From positions 54,589-118,588 of the forward strand of contig JANYGI010000083.1 of assembly GCA_025362495.1 (NCBI GenBank): 64,000 bases of DNA. Direction: 5' to 3'. The position numbers and the translations under genes were made by a program. Below the pieces are notes generated by a model. The model was given only the letters and a program-made list of their open reading frames with translations, did not search any database and was not told the origin of the DNA. Source of the stretch: Byssovorax sp. Its GTDB lineage: Bacteria > Myxococcota_A > Polyangia > Polyangiales > Polyangiaceae. Position 1 is the first letter of the stretch. Every line of letters begins with the position of its first letter. Below are positions 7,719-16,136 of this stretch, piece by piece.

Positions 7719-9260
7719 ATGCCGAGAACTTTCACCCACCTCGTTCCCTGTTCTCTCGTCGCGCTCCTCGCGGTCGCCGCGCCGGGCGTCGTCGCCGGCT
7801 GCGCGCCTGCCGTGCCCGACAGCGGGCCCGACGAGGTCGCGGCGGATGGGCCGGAGCCCACGGGAAATCGTGGCGATGCGGTGGGATCGGGATCGGTCGA
7901 CGACGCGGTCGCGTCGAGCTGCGCGACGTCGAGCGTGAAGGGTTTGTCGGAACAGATCATCGCCGAGGGGCAGTGCCTCGAGCCCGGCGCGTACGCGAAG
8001 CTCACCGAGCTCGGCAACCTCAAGCTCGGGCCGAACGTGTTTCCGTACCTCGAGCAGCCCGCGCGCGATCAGCTCGCGAAGGCGCTCCAGGCCGCGCCGA
8101 ACACGACGATGACGGTGAACTCCATGCTGCGCACCGTGGCGCAGCAGTACCTGCTCTACCGCTGGTACCAGGGCGGACAGTGCGGCATCGGCCTCGCGGC
8201 GAAGCCCGGGAGCAGCAACCACGAGACCGGGCTCGCGTTCGACACCAACGACGCGAGCGCGTGGAAGAGCGCGCTCACGAGCCATGGATTCAAGTGGTTC
8301 GGCAGCGCGGATCCCGTGCACTTCGACTACGTGGGATCGGGCGCAAAGAGCTACAAGGGCGCCGACGTGAAGGCCTTCCAGAGGCTGTGGAACCGCAACA
8401 ACCCGAAGGACGTGATCGCCGAGGACGGGGCGTACGGGCCGAGCACCGAGGCGCGCTTGAAGAAGGCGCCCGCGCAGGGCTTCCCGATCGGCGCGGACTG
8501 CGGGCCCGACAACGGCGGCAGCGGCGGCACGAGCGGCGGGACGAGCAGCAGCGTGACGACGGGCAGCGGCAGCGCACCGACGTGCGCGCACGCGATCTGC
8601 GCGGCGGGCGGCGTGCTCGCGTCGGCCTGCGATCCGTGCGCGAAGACGGTCTGCGCGAGCGACAGCTACTGCTGCGCGACGGCGTGGGACGCGACGTGCG
8701 TGCAAGAGGTCGGCACGCTCTGCGGCGCGACGTGCGGCGGGAGCACGAGCAGCAGCAGCAGCGCGAGCACCGGCGGCGGCGGCGGCAACGGGGGCAGCCC
8801 GTGGTCGTGCAGCGGCAGCTACGGGACGACGAAGGTCGACACCGGCGAGTACTACGCGACGGCCTTCGGTTGCTGGACGGATGGCAACGGCAACGTGCAC
8901 CAGGACTCCGGCGACAACTGCATCCCGACCTGCCTCTCGCAGGCGAAGACGTCGGGCCTGTGCGCGGGGATGACGGGGCCTGAGTGTGAAGAGAACACGA
9001 AGTGGTACGCCGCCGACGGCGCGCGCTTCGGCTGCCTCGCGCGCCTCAAGGTGACGAACCCCAGCAACGGCAAATCGGTGGTCGTGGTCGCGCTCGACTA
9101 CGGCCCGTCGTGCACGCTGGAGAACAAGGTCTCCCACGGGCTCGTCGACCTCTCGTCGCCCACGAACCAGTACCTGTTCGGCAGCGATCAGGGCTACCTC
9201 GACAAGGCGCTCGTGCAGGTCGACGAGGTCGACGCCGCCACGCCGCTCGGGCCGCAGTAG
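7719..9260 (+). CDS. VanY-like D,D-carboxypeptidase lipoprotein with PG-binding and barrel-like domains
   Basis: The 513-residue exported lipoprotein (VAGC lipobox, Cys28) starts with an M15-type peptidase domain (about residues 75-205). The metal-site motif SNHETGLAFDT puts His168 and Asp175 in place, and the second site is DPVHFDY with His201. A peptidoglycan-binding motif (KAFQRLWNRNN and EDGAYGPSTEARLKK, about 215-252) follows. After a Gly/Ser linker and a Cys-rich segment (about 280-340) the C-terminus (about 360-510) has a KVTNPSNGKSVVVVALDYGP stretch reminiscent of RlpA/expansin-like double-psi barrels; that part is inference. It probably trims or loosens peptidoglycan. The catalytic Glu usual before the last His is replaced by Asp. 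Confidence 0.82.
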   Translation: MPRTFTHLVPCSLVALLAVAAPGVVAGCAPAVPDSGPDEVAADGPEPTGNRGDAVGSGSVDDAVASSCATSSVKGLSEQIIAEGQCLEPGAYAKLTELGNLKLGPNVFPYLEQPARDQLAKALQAAPNTTMTVNSMLRTVAQQYLLYRWYQGGQCGIGLAAKPGSSNHETGLAFDTNDASAWKSALTSHGFKWFGSADPVHFDYVGSGAKSYKGADVKAFQRLWNRNNPKDVIAEDGAYGPSTEARLKKAPAQGFPIGADCGPDNGGSGGTSGGTSSSVTTGSGSAPTCAHAICAAGGVLASACDPCAKTVCASDSYCCATAWDATCVQEVGTLCGATCGGSTSSSSSASTGGGGGNGGSPWSCSGSYGTTKVDTGEYYATAFGCWTDGNGNVHQDSGDNCIPTCLSQAKTSGLCAGMTGPECEENTKWYAADGARFGCLARLKVTNPSNGKSVVVVALDYGPSCTLENKVSHGLVDLSSPTNQYLFGSDQGYLDKALVQVDEVDAATPLGPQ

Positions 9261-9269
9261 AGCGGCGCG

Positions 9270-9563
9270 CTACTCGGCGGGATCGGCGGTGCGGCGGCCG
9301 AACCCGAGGCGGCGCCCTTCAGGGCGCGGGGGAAACTCGCGACGATCGAGCGGCGCGCGGCGATCGAAGACGGCGCGCGGCTCGGTGAGGACGACGCCGA
9401 GGAAGAGGCCGCAGAGATCGTCGAACGTCTTCGGCATGGCCTCGACGACGGTCGAGGCGTGAGCGCGGCAGAGATCGAGCGCGCGGCCCTGGATGACGAC
9501 GCGGCTCAGGTGCGTGCCGGTCGTGCCGCCGCCACCGCAGACCGCGCAGCTTGGTTCGCTCAT
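9270..9563 (-). CDS. Small zinc-ribbon-like protein
   Basis: The 97-residue product starts MSEPSCAVCGGGG at the ATG at 9563, preferred over a TTG nine bases upstream. It has CxxC at the N-terminus and a later LCRAH about 25 residues on, which could complete a small zinc site. The C-terminus is Arg/Pro-rich and basic. The segment HLSRVVIQGRALDLCRAH resembles short bacterial zinc-binding proteins of unknown role. It converges on the VanY-like gene, 9 bases away. Confidence 0.6.
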   Translation of the reverse strand: MSEPSCAVCGGGGTTGTHLSRVVIQGRALDLCRAHASTVVEAMPKTFDDLCGLFLGVVLTEPRAVFDRRAPLDRREFPPRPEGRRLGFGRRTADPAE

Positions 9564-9666
9564 GCCGCGCAAGCTCGATCAGCTCCGCGCGGAGGGCCAA
9601 CTATTTCGCTGGAGGTGGTCGATGCGGCGGGCGCGGAGGCCCGCCACACACGGAGCCGGAGCCCTG

Positions 9667-11211
9667 CTAGTGCGCGCCCTCGATCTTCACGCCCGGCTGC
9701 GGCCGCTTGAGCAAGAGCACCAGGCCGAGGCCGAGCATGAACATCGCGGCGACCATCAGGAAGCCCTCGTTGAAGGCCTTGATCAGCGCCTGCACTTGCA
9801 CACGCAGGCCGAGGATCGTCGCCGCGCTGGCCTGGGGATCGGCGAGGCGGGCGGTGACGCCGCGCTGGATGAGCATCATCTGCTCCTGCGCGACGGGGTT
9901 GTAGACGTTGATCGACTCGCCGATGCGCGACGCGTAGAGCTTGGTCGAGTCGGCGAGGTTCATCCCCATCCACGCGGTGCCGATCGATCCGCCGAGCTCG
10001 CGCGTGAGGTTGAAGAGGCCGGTCGCGTTGCCGCGCTGCGCGGCGGGGAGATCCGAGAGCGCGATCACGCTGAGCGGGATGAAGATGAAGCCCATGCCGA
10101 CGGCGCGGACCATCTGCGGGCGGGCGAGATCCATGAAGCTCGCCTCGCTCGTGAGGTGCCCGTTCATCCACAGGCTGATCGACGAGACGGTGATGCCGAA
10201 CGCGAGGAGCAAGCGGGCGTCGGCGCGCGGCGCGAACTTGCCGATCAGGGGCATGAGCACCACCTGGAGGCTGCCCGCGACGAGGAAGATCAGGCCGGTG
10301 TCGAGCGCCGTGTAGTGCATGACCACGCCGCAGTAGAGCGAGAACAGGTACGAGCCCGAGAACAGCGCGACGCCGAGCAAGAAGTTGATCGCCGTGCCCG
10401 CCGTGTAGCTCACGTTCTTGAAGACGCGCAGATCGACGACGGGCTTGTCGGTCTCGAGCTCGTGGACGATGAACGTCGTCAGCGCGATGGCCGCGACGGT
10501 GCCGAGCACGCGGATCTCGAGGCTGTCCCACCCCTCGCGGTTGCCTTCTTCGAGCGTGTATTGCAGCGCCGGCATGCCGACCGCGAGCAGGCCGATGCCG
10601 TAGCCGTCGATGCGATCGGTCGAGGGCGTGAAGCCCGGCTCGTCGATGTACTTGTAGGCGAGCGAGGCCGCGAGGATCCCGATCGGGAGGTTGATCAGGA
10701 AGATCCAGTGCCAGCTCGAGATCTCGATCAGATAGCCGCCCACGGTCGGCCCGAGGAGCGGGCCGGTGACGGCGCCGAGGCCGAAGAGGCCGCCGGCCAT
10801 CGAGTGCTCTTCCTTCGGGTAGCGCGCGAACAGAATGCTCTGCGCCGTGGGGATGATCGCGCCGCCGCCGACGCCTTGAAGCACGCGGAAGGCGACGAGC
10901 GAGGGCAGGCTCCACGCGAGGCCGCAGAGGATGCTGGCGGCGGTGAAGATCAGGATCGAGGCCGTGAAGTACCGCTTGTACCCGAAGCGCCGCTGCAGCC
11001 AGCCCGTCATCGGGATCACCACGACGTTGGCCATCATGTAGCCCGTGGAGACCCAGCCGATCTGATCGATCGGGGTGCCGAAGCTCGCGCGGATGTCCGA
11101 GAGGGCGACGTTGACGATCGAGATGTCGAGCACCGCGATCACGGCGGCGAGCATCACGGCAACGGTGATGCCGACCTTGGATCCGGTGATGGATGTGGCG
11201 GGGGCGCTCAT
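9667..11211 (-). CDS. DHA2-family MFS drug efflux transporter (EmrB/QacA type)
   Basis: This 514-residue inner-membrane protein has the layout of 14-helix DHA2 proton antiporters. Recognisable motifs include DISIVNVAL in helix 1, GWVSTGYMM, the cytoplasmic loop motif GWLQRRFGYKR, RVLQGVGGGAIIP, and GPLLGPTVGGYL (motif C of antiporters). Such proteins expel hydrophobic drugs or toxic metabolites. The gene sits 7 bases after the membrane-fusion partner gene, so the two form an emrAB-like operon that would join an outer-membrane channel encoded elsewhere. The divergent two-component operon may control it. Confidence 0.92.
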   Translation of the reverse strand: MSAPATSITGSKVGITVAVMLAAVIAVLDISIVNVALSDIRASFGTPIDQIGWVSTGYMMANVVVIPMTGWLQRRFGYKRYFTASILIFTAASILCGLAWSLPSLVAFRVLQGVGGGAIIPTAQSILFARYPKEEHSMAGGLFGLGAVTGPLLGPTVGGYLIEISSWHWIFLINLPIGILAASLAYKYIDEPGFTPSTDRIDGYGIGLLAVGMPALQYTLEEGNREGWDSLEIRVLGTVAAIALTTFIVHELETDKPVVDLRVFKNVSYTAGTAINFLLGVALFSGSYLFSLYCGVVMHYTALDTGLIFLVAGSLQVVLMPLIGKFAPRADARLLLAFGITVSSISLWMNGHLTSEASFMDLARPQMVRAVGMGFIFIPLSVIALSDLPAAQRGNATGLFNLTRELGGSIGTAWMGMNLADSTKLYASRIGESINVYNPVAQEQMMLIQRGVTARLADPQASAATILGLRVQVQALIKAFNEGFLMVAAMFMLGLGLVLLLKRPQPGVKIEGAH

Positions 11212-11218
11212 CGCGGCC

Positions 11219-12466
11219 TCAGTTCTTGGTGTTGACGCTGGCGTATGCGCTCATTCCAGGGCGCAGCGGGACGTCCGGCGGCGCGTCGAGGCGGATGAGC
11301 ACCGGGATGCGCTGCACGACCTTGGTGAAGTTGCCGGAGGCGTTGTCGGGCGGGAGCAGCGCGAAGCGCGAGCCCGAGGCGCCGGCGAGGCTCTCGACGT
11401 GGCCCGCGAAGATGCGGCGGCCGTAGGCGTCGATCTTCACCTCGACCTTGGCGCCGGGGCGCATCTCCTTGACCTGGTCTTCCTTGAAGTTCGCGACCAC
11501 CCAGACGTCGTCCGGCGGCACGAGCGCGAGGAGCGTGCGATCCGGCGAGACGAGCTGCCCCGGCTCGACGCTGCGGCGCGAGACGACGCCGCGCATCGGG
11601 GCCTTCACCTTGGCGTACGAGAGGTTGAGCTCCGCGAGCGAGAGCGCGGCCTGCGCCTGCTCGACGCGAGCGCCGGCGACCCCCGCGGCGGCGCGCGCGG
11701 CGTCGAGCTGCTCGGGCCCCGTCTCGGCCTGCGCGAGGCGACCTTGCGCGGTCTCGACCATGCCGACCGTGTTGGCCGATCCGGCCTCGGCCGAAGCCAG
11801 CCGCGCCTTGGCCTGCGCGAGCTGCGCGTCGGCCTGATCGAACGCGGCGCGCTGGCGATCGACCTCGGCCTGCGCGATCGCGCCCTGCGCGAAGAGGGCC
11901 TCGGCGCGCTTCTGATCGGTCTCGCTCAGCGTGCGCTTCGACGCGGCGACGGCGATGTCGGCGCGGGCTTGATCCGAGGCCGCGCGCGACGTGAGGAAGC
12001 CCGAGCTCGCCTGGGCGATGCCGCCCTTCGCTTGCTTGAGGCTCGCCGTGATCGTGCGCTCGGTGAGCGCGAGCTGCGCGTTGGCCGAGGCGAGCTGGGC
12101 CTTCGCCGACGCGAGATCGGCGCGCGCCCCGAGCAGGCGCGCTTGCAGATCGCGATCGTCGATGTCAACCAGGACTTCCCCCTCTTCGACGAGCTGGTTG
12201 TCATGGACGAGGACGTGCGCCACCTGCCCGGTCGCGCGGGCGGCGACGTTGACGATGTGCCCCTCGACCTGCGCGTCGTCGGTCGTCTCGACGTTGAGGC
12301 CGCGCACGTACGAGACGCCGCCCACCGTCGCGGCGAGCGCGATCAACACGGGCAGGACGATCTTCGCTCGGCTGGTCTTCTTGGCGGCGGGCGCCTCCGG
12401 CGCGGCGGTGGGCTTCGTCTCGGTCGGGGCAGGCAAGGCGTCGGTCTCGTTCCAGGTGGTGCTCAT
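11219..12466 (-). CDS. HlyD/EmrA-family membrane fusion protein
   Basis: The 415-residue periplasmic adaptor has one N-terminal membrane helix (about residues 33-53), a lipoyl half-motif GHIVNVAARATGQVAHVLVHDNQ, a long Ala/Gln/Arg-rich coiled-coil hairpin (about 105-265), and the returning lipoyl/beta-barrel part KVKAPMRGVVSRRSVEPGQL. That order is diagnostic of EmrA-type proteins. The ATG at 12466 was chosen because upstream codons in this frame lack the family pattern and run into the operator region. It is the first gene of the efflux operon. Confidence 0.92.
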   Translation of the reverse strand: MSTTWNETDALPAPTETKPTAAPEAPAAKKTSRAKIVLPVLIALAATVGGVSYVRGLNVETTDDAQVEGHIVNVAARATGQVAHVLVHDNQLVEEGEVLVDIDDRDLQARLLGARADLASAKAQLASANAQLALTERTITASLKQAKGGIAQASSGFLTSRAASDQARADIAVAASKRTLSETDQKRAEALFAQGAIAQAEVDRQRAAFDQADAQLAQAKARLASAEAGSANTVGMVETAQGRLAQAETGPEQLDAARAAAGVAGARVEQAQAALSLAELNLSYAKVKAPMRGVVSRRSVEPGQLVSPDRTLLALVPPDDVWVVANFKEDQVKEMRPGAKVEVKIDAYGRRIFAGHVESLAGASGSRFALLPPDNASGNFTKVVQRIPVLIRLDAPPDVPLRPGMSAYASVNTKN

Positions 12467-12568
12467 GATGGGCCTCGAAGTCGGTTCGAGGCGCGCTGCA
12501 TCATGCGGCGTGCCACGCGTCTTACCCTCTATTTGCAGGGAATCCACGCCGATCTACCCCGCGACAAT

Positions 12569-12597
12569 CCGACAGTGGCTGTCGGTCCTCCGACAGC
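12569..12597. promoter_or_regulatory. Three alternating CCGACAG half-sites, candidate operator
   Basis: Between the divergent efflux and two-component operons the motif CCGACAG occurs at 12569-12575, inverted (CTGTCGG) at 12579-12585, and again direct at 12590-12596. Start-to-start spacing is 10 and 11 bases, one helical turn. The second and third copies form a perfect 8-bp inverted repeat with a 4-base TCCT spacer. This is the geometry of a protein-binding site. The site is 31 bases from the kinase GTG and about 100 from the efflux start. Which protein binds is unknown; the adjacent NtrC-type regulator is the obvious candidate. Confidence 0.6.
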
Positions 12598-12626
12598 GGC
12601 GCGCGACGGGCGTCTATGATCCTCGT

Positions 12627-14003
12627 GTGGAAGCGAACCTCGGCGACGGCACGAACCTGGCAGCGGGCGCGATCGTGACCCCCTCGAAATTTCACGTCGT
12701 GCGCGCCGCAGCCTCCCGCGCGACCGCGACCGAGTGGGTGCGCTTGCGGCCGATGCGGATCGCGCCGTCGATGGTCGTCGTCATCAGCCTGCTGATCGCG
12801 GCGAAGTACCCCGCGCCGCGCGTCGCCATCGTCGGCGCGGGCTACGCGGTGAGCTTCGTCTACCAGCTGATCGAGTCCGCGCGCGCGCGTCGCGCCGGCG
12901 TCGAGCAGCGCTCGCTCTTCCACTCGCACCTGGTGCTGCTGGTGATCCAGGCGATGAGCATCGGCGCGACGGGCGGCATGCGCAGCCCGCTCTGGCCGGG
13001 GCTGCTCGGCAACTGCCTGGGCACGCTCAACATCTTCGGCGACAGCCGCGAGAGCACGATCACCATCGTCCACACCTGCACGCTGACGCTGATCGTCGCC
13101 GTGCTGCCCGAGGCGATCCACGGGCCGGCGATCGCCGCGCCGTTCCACTCCGCGCTCGCGGTGTGGACGATCCTCTTCACGCTCTTCCTGCTGCGCACCA
13201 GCGCGTTCGCGCTCGGCGACGCGTTTCGCCGGACCGAGTGCACCCTCGACAAGATGCGAGAAGACGTGATCGTCGCCGCGACCGAGCGCGCGCAGAGCCT
13301 GGAGAGCATCGGCTCGAAGGTCGCGCACGAGCTCAAGAACCCGCTCTCGGCGATCAAGGGCCTGGTGCAGCTCCTCAAGCGCGGCGCGTCGGATGACAAA
13401 TCGCGCGAGCGCCTCGGCGTCATCTGCTCCGAGGTGACGCGGATGGAAGGCATCCTCCGCGATTACCTCTCGTTCTCGCGGCCGCTCGAGGATCTCAAGC
13501 GCCAGCCGGTCGAGCTCGGGGCGCTCGCCGACGACGTGTGCTCGGTGCTCGAAGCGCGCGCCGAGGTCGCGGGGATCGCGCTGCACCGCAGCGGCGGCGC
13601 GGCGCGCGTGCTCGGCGATCCGCGGCGGCTCAAGGAGGCGCTGCTCAACCTCGTGTCCAACGCGCTCGAGGCGACGCCGCGCCTCGGCGAGGTCGAGGTC
13701 GAGATCTGCGCGGACGCGGGCGATCACGATCCGCGGATCGAGATCCGTGACACCGGCAAGGGCATGAGCGCCGAAGAGCTCGCGCGCGTGGGCACGCCGT
13801 TCTTCACGACGCGCGAGGGCGGGACGGGGCTCGGCGTCGTCCTTGCGCGCGCGGTGATCGCGCAGCACGGGGGCGCGGTGACGTTCGCCAGCGACGCGGG
13901 GCGCGGCACGCGCGTCACGGTGCAGCTCCCCGCGAAGCCAGCGCCATCGCCGTCGGATACGCCATGCCCCGCGCAGCCGAGCGAGGTGCGCGCGCATGGG
14001 TAG
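12627..14003 (+). CDS. Membrane-bound sensor histidine kinase
   Basis: The 458-residue protein has an N-terminal membrane sensor with about five hydrophobic helices (residues 48-60, 65-82, 101-113, 145-165, 172-190) and a cytoplasmic kinase core. The phospho-accepting His234 is in KVAHELKNPLSAIKG; the N box is NLVSNALEA, G1 is IRDTGKGM, and G2 is GTGLGVVLARA. There is no large periplasmic domain, so the signal is probably sensed within the membrane. The start is a GTG at 12627; the ATG at 12753 is an alternative that would shorten the tail before the first helix. It overlaps the NtrC-type gene by 8 bases, so the pair is translationally coupled. Confidence 0.9.
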   Translation: MEANLGDGTNLAAGAIVTPSKFHVVRAAASRATATEWVRLRPMRIAPSMVVVISLLIAAKYPAPRVAIVGAGYAVSFVYQLIESARARRAGVEQRSLFHSHLVLLVIQAMSIGATGGMRSPLWPGLLGNCLGTLNIFGDSRESTITIVHTCTLTLIVAVLPEAIHGPAIAAPFHSALAVWTILFTLFLLRTSAFALGDAFRRTECTLDKMREDVIVAATERAQSLESIGSKVAHELKNPLSAIKGLVQLLKRGASDDKSRERLGVICSEVTRMEGILRDYLSFSRPLEDLKRQPVELGALADDVCSVLEARAEVAGIALHRSGGAARVLGDPRRLKEALLNLVSNALEATPRLGEVEVEICADAGDHDPRIEIRDTGKGMSAEELARVGTPFFTTREGGTGLGVVLARAVIAQHGGAVTFASDAGRGTRVTVQLPAKPAPSPSDTPCPAQPSEVRAHG

Positions 14004-15360
14004 GGTGCTCCTCGTCGACGACGAGCCGGCGGTGCTCTTCACGCTCCGCGAGATCCTCGCCGATCGCGGCCACGATCCGATCACCGCGGCCTCGGGCGCC
14101 GAGGCGCTGACGAAGCTCGACGGCGCCGAGGCCGTGGTGACCGATCTCTCCATGCCAGGCATGTCGGGCCTCGAGCTGCTCGCCAAGATCCGCGAGCGCG
14201 ACGCGTCGCTCCCCGTCGTGCTGCTCACGGCGCACGGATCGGAGAAGGTCGCTGTCGCCGCGATGAAGGCCGGCGCTTACGACTACGCGACCAAGCCCTT
14301 CGACATCGACGAGCTCCTCGTCGTCGTCGAGCGAGCCCTGGAGGCGCGCGGCCTCCGCGTGGCGACGCGGCGCCTCGCGGCCGAGCACGCCATCGGCAAG
14401 CGGATCATCGGCGAGAGCGCGGCGATGCGGCGCCTCCTCGACGCGGTCTCGCGCGTCGCCGACAAGGACGTCACCGTGCTCGTCCGCGGCGAGACAGGCA
14501 GCGGCAAGGAGATGGTCGGATCGCTCCTCCACGCCCAGAGCCGCCGCGCGCAGAAGCCCCTCGTACGCTTCAATTGCGCTGCGATTCCCGGTGATCTCGC
14601 CGAGGCCGAGCTCTTCGGTCATGCCAAGGGGGCGTTCACCGGCGCGCAGCAAGCGCGGCGCGGGTTCTTCGCCGAGGCCGACACCGGGACGCTGGTGCTC
14701 GACGAGGTCGGCGAGCTCCCGATGGGCGTGCAGGCCAAGCTGCTGCGCGCGATCCAGGAGGGCGAGATCCAGCCCGTGGGATCGGGGCGCGTCGATCGCG
14801 TCGACGTCCGCGTCGTCGCCTGCACCAACCGCGATCTCGCGGCCGAGGCCCGCGTCGGCCGCTTCCGCGAAGACCTCTACTATCGGCTCGCCGTGATCGA
14901 TCTCGTGGTGCCGCCGCTGCGCGATCGCATCGACGACATCCCCGCCCTGGCCGTGGAGTTCACGCGCCGCTACGCCGAGAAATTCGGCCTCGGCAGCGTG
15001 CGCCTCTCGCCGGCGCTGATCGCGCGGCTGCGCGCGTCGGCGTGGCCCGGCAACGTGCGCCAGCTCGAGAACGCGGTCGCGCGCCTGGTGGCGATGAGCT
15101 CGACGCCGCAGATCGAGATCGAGGCGCTCGTCGACGGCGCTCCCCCTACCGAGCCCGCGCCGTCGACGCCCGAGCCGATCGAGGGGCTCACGCTCCGCGA
15201 GCAGGTCGAGGCGTTCGAACGAGGCTTGATTTCCCGGGCGCTCGAGGCCTCGCACGGCAACCAATCGGAGGCCGCGCGCAAGCTCGGGACGAGCCGGGTG
15301 ACGCTGATCGACAAGATCAAAAAGTACCGCCTCGGCGGCGGCGACGGCCCGGGGATCTGA
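13996..15360 (+). CDS. NtrC-family sigma-54-dependent response regulator
   Basis: The 454-residue activator has the full three-domain layout. The receiver (1-118) carries phospho-acceptor Asp50 and Lys100. The AAA+ domain (about 132-370) carries Walker A GETGSGKE at 165-172, the sigma-54-contacting GAFTGA loop at 212-217 and a Walker B LVLDEVGELP. The C-terminal Fis-type helix-turn-helix includes NQSEAARKLGTSRVTLIDKI. The intact GAFTGA motif means it should activate sigma-54 promoters after phosphorylation by the kinase whose gene it overlaps. Targets are not proven; the divergent efflux operon is the nearest candidate. Confidence 0.95.
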   Translation: MGRVLLVDDEPAVLFTLREILADRGHDPITAASGAEALTKLDGAEAVVTDLSMPGMSGLELLAKIRERDASLPVVLLTAHGSEKVAVAAMKAGAYDYATKPFDIDELLVVVERALEARGLRVATRRLAAEHAIGKRIIGESAAMRRLLDAVSRVADKDVTVLVRGETGSGKEMVGSLLHAQSRRAQKPLVRFNCAAIPGDLAEAELFGHAKGAFTGAQQARRGFFAEADTGTLVLDEVGELPMGVQAKLLRAIQEGEIQPVGSGRVDRVDVRVVACTNRDLAAEARVGRFREDLYYRLAVIDLVVPPLRDRIDDIPALAVEFTRRYAEKFGLGSVRLSPALIARLRASAWPGNVRQLENAVARLVAMSSTPQIEIEALVDGAPPTEPAPSTPEPIEGLTLREQVEAFERGLISRALEASHGNQSEAARKLGTSRVTLIDKIKKYRLGGGDGPGI

Positions 15361-15412
15361 TCGCGGCGTGGGGCCTTCCACCCGCGCGCGCGGCTGGTGT
15401 AGAGGCTCGGCC

Positions 15413-16090
15413 ATGCGAACCTCCCTCGTCCCCTTCGTCGCGCTCCTCGCCCTCGTCGCGTGCGGCGCTCCCCCCTCCCCCGACGCGCCGCCCGCGCCGA
15501 CGGCCGCGCCGAACATCGCGCCGGTCCCGGACGCCCCCAGCGCCGCGCCCACCGCCGCCGCGAGCGCCGCGCCCACCGCGGCAGTGAGCGCCGCGCCGGC
15601 CGCGCCGCCGCCCGCGCAGCACGTCGCGCCGACGCTCCAGGGCAAGCTCCTCGGCAAGCCGTTCAACGTCACCGGCGCGTGCGTGATCGGCGCCTCGTTG
15701 ACGAAGGGACACGTCGTCATCGAGCTCTACGACGTGAAGGATTTCGACGTGAAGACCTCGTGCGCCGTGCTCCCCGGCGCCGTCGTCGGCGCGCGCAAGA
15801 TCGGCCTGATCATCCCGTGGAAGACGGGAGAGAAGCTCGACATCGCCACGCTCAAGTCGTCGAAGGACGCGCCCGAGGGCTACGTGATGGAGGTGGCTGG
15901 CCCGAAGAAGTTCAAGCGCTTCGACGTCGGCGCCGACTGGAAGCCGAAGGGCACCGTGGAGATCGTCCGCGCCGCGATGAACAAGGGTGACGTCGGCCGC
16001 ATCCGCTTCGACGTCACCGCCGGCGCCGACAAGCTCGCCGGCGAGGTCGACGTCGACATCGTCAACGCGTTCGAGATGGCCGCGAACTGA
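15413..16090 (+). CDS. Putative lipoprotein with Ala/Pro linker
   Basis: The 225-residue product starts at the ATG at 15413 (an upstream GTG frame would put extra residues before the signal peptide) and has an LVAC lipobox. A long Ala/Pro/Ser linker (about residues 18-75) leads to a compact domain of about 150 residues with alternating beta-strand-like segments and Cys residues. The C-terminal domain is not recognised. It is followed by a perfect palindrome that probably terminates both it and the convergent gshB. Confidence 0.72.
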   Translation: MRTSLVPFVALLALVACGAPPSPDAPPAPTAAPNIAPVPDAPSAAPTAAASAAPTAAVSAAPAAPPPAQHVAPTLQGKLLGKPFNVTGACVIGASLTKGHVVIELYDVKDFDVKTSCAVLPGAVVGARKIGLIIPWKTGEKLDIATLKSSKDAPEGYVMEVAGPKKFKRFDVGADWKPKGTVEIVRAAMNKGDVGRIRFDVTAGADKLAGEVDVDIVNAFEMAAN

Positions 16091-16101
16091 AGGCGAAGCG
16101 C

Positions 16102-16129
16102 GCGTCGGCAGGAGCGCTCCTGCCGACGC
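16102..16129. terminator. 28-bp perfect palindrome between convergent genes
   Basis: Positions 16102-16129 form an uninterrupted palindrome centred between 16115 and 16116 (half-site core CGTCGGCAGGAGC). It lies 11 bases after the lipoprotein stop and 7 bases before the gshB stop. The position argues for a bidirectional terminator. The perfect symmetry with no separate loop would also suit protein binding. Confidence 0.6.
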
Positions 16130-16136
16130 TGCGCGC

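Noticed and set aside
12505..12520. Sigma-54 promoter for the efflux operon
   Set aside because: The -24 half is good but the -12 half does not contain the invariant GC, so it is mentioned only as a weak possibility in the operator finding.
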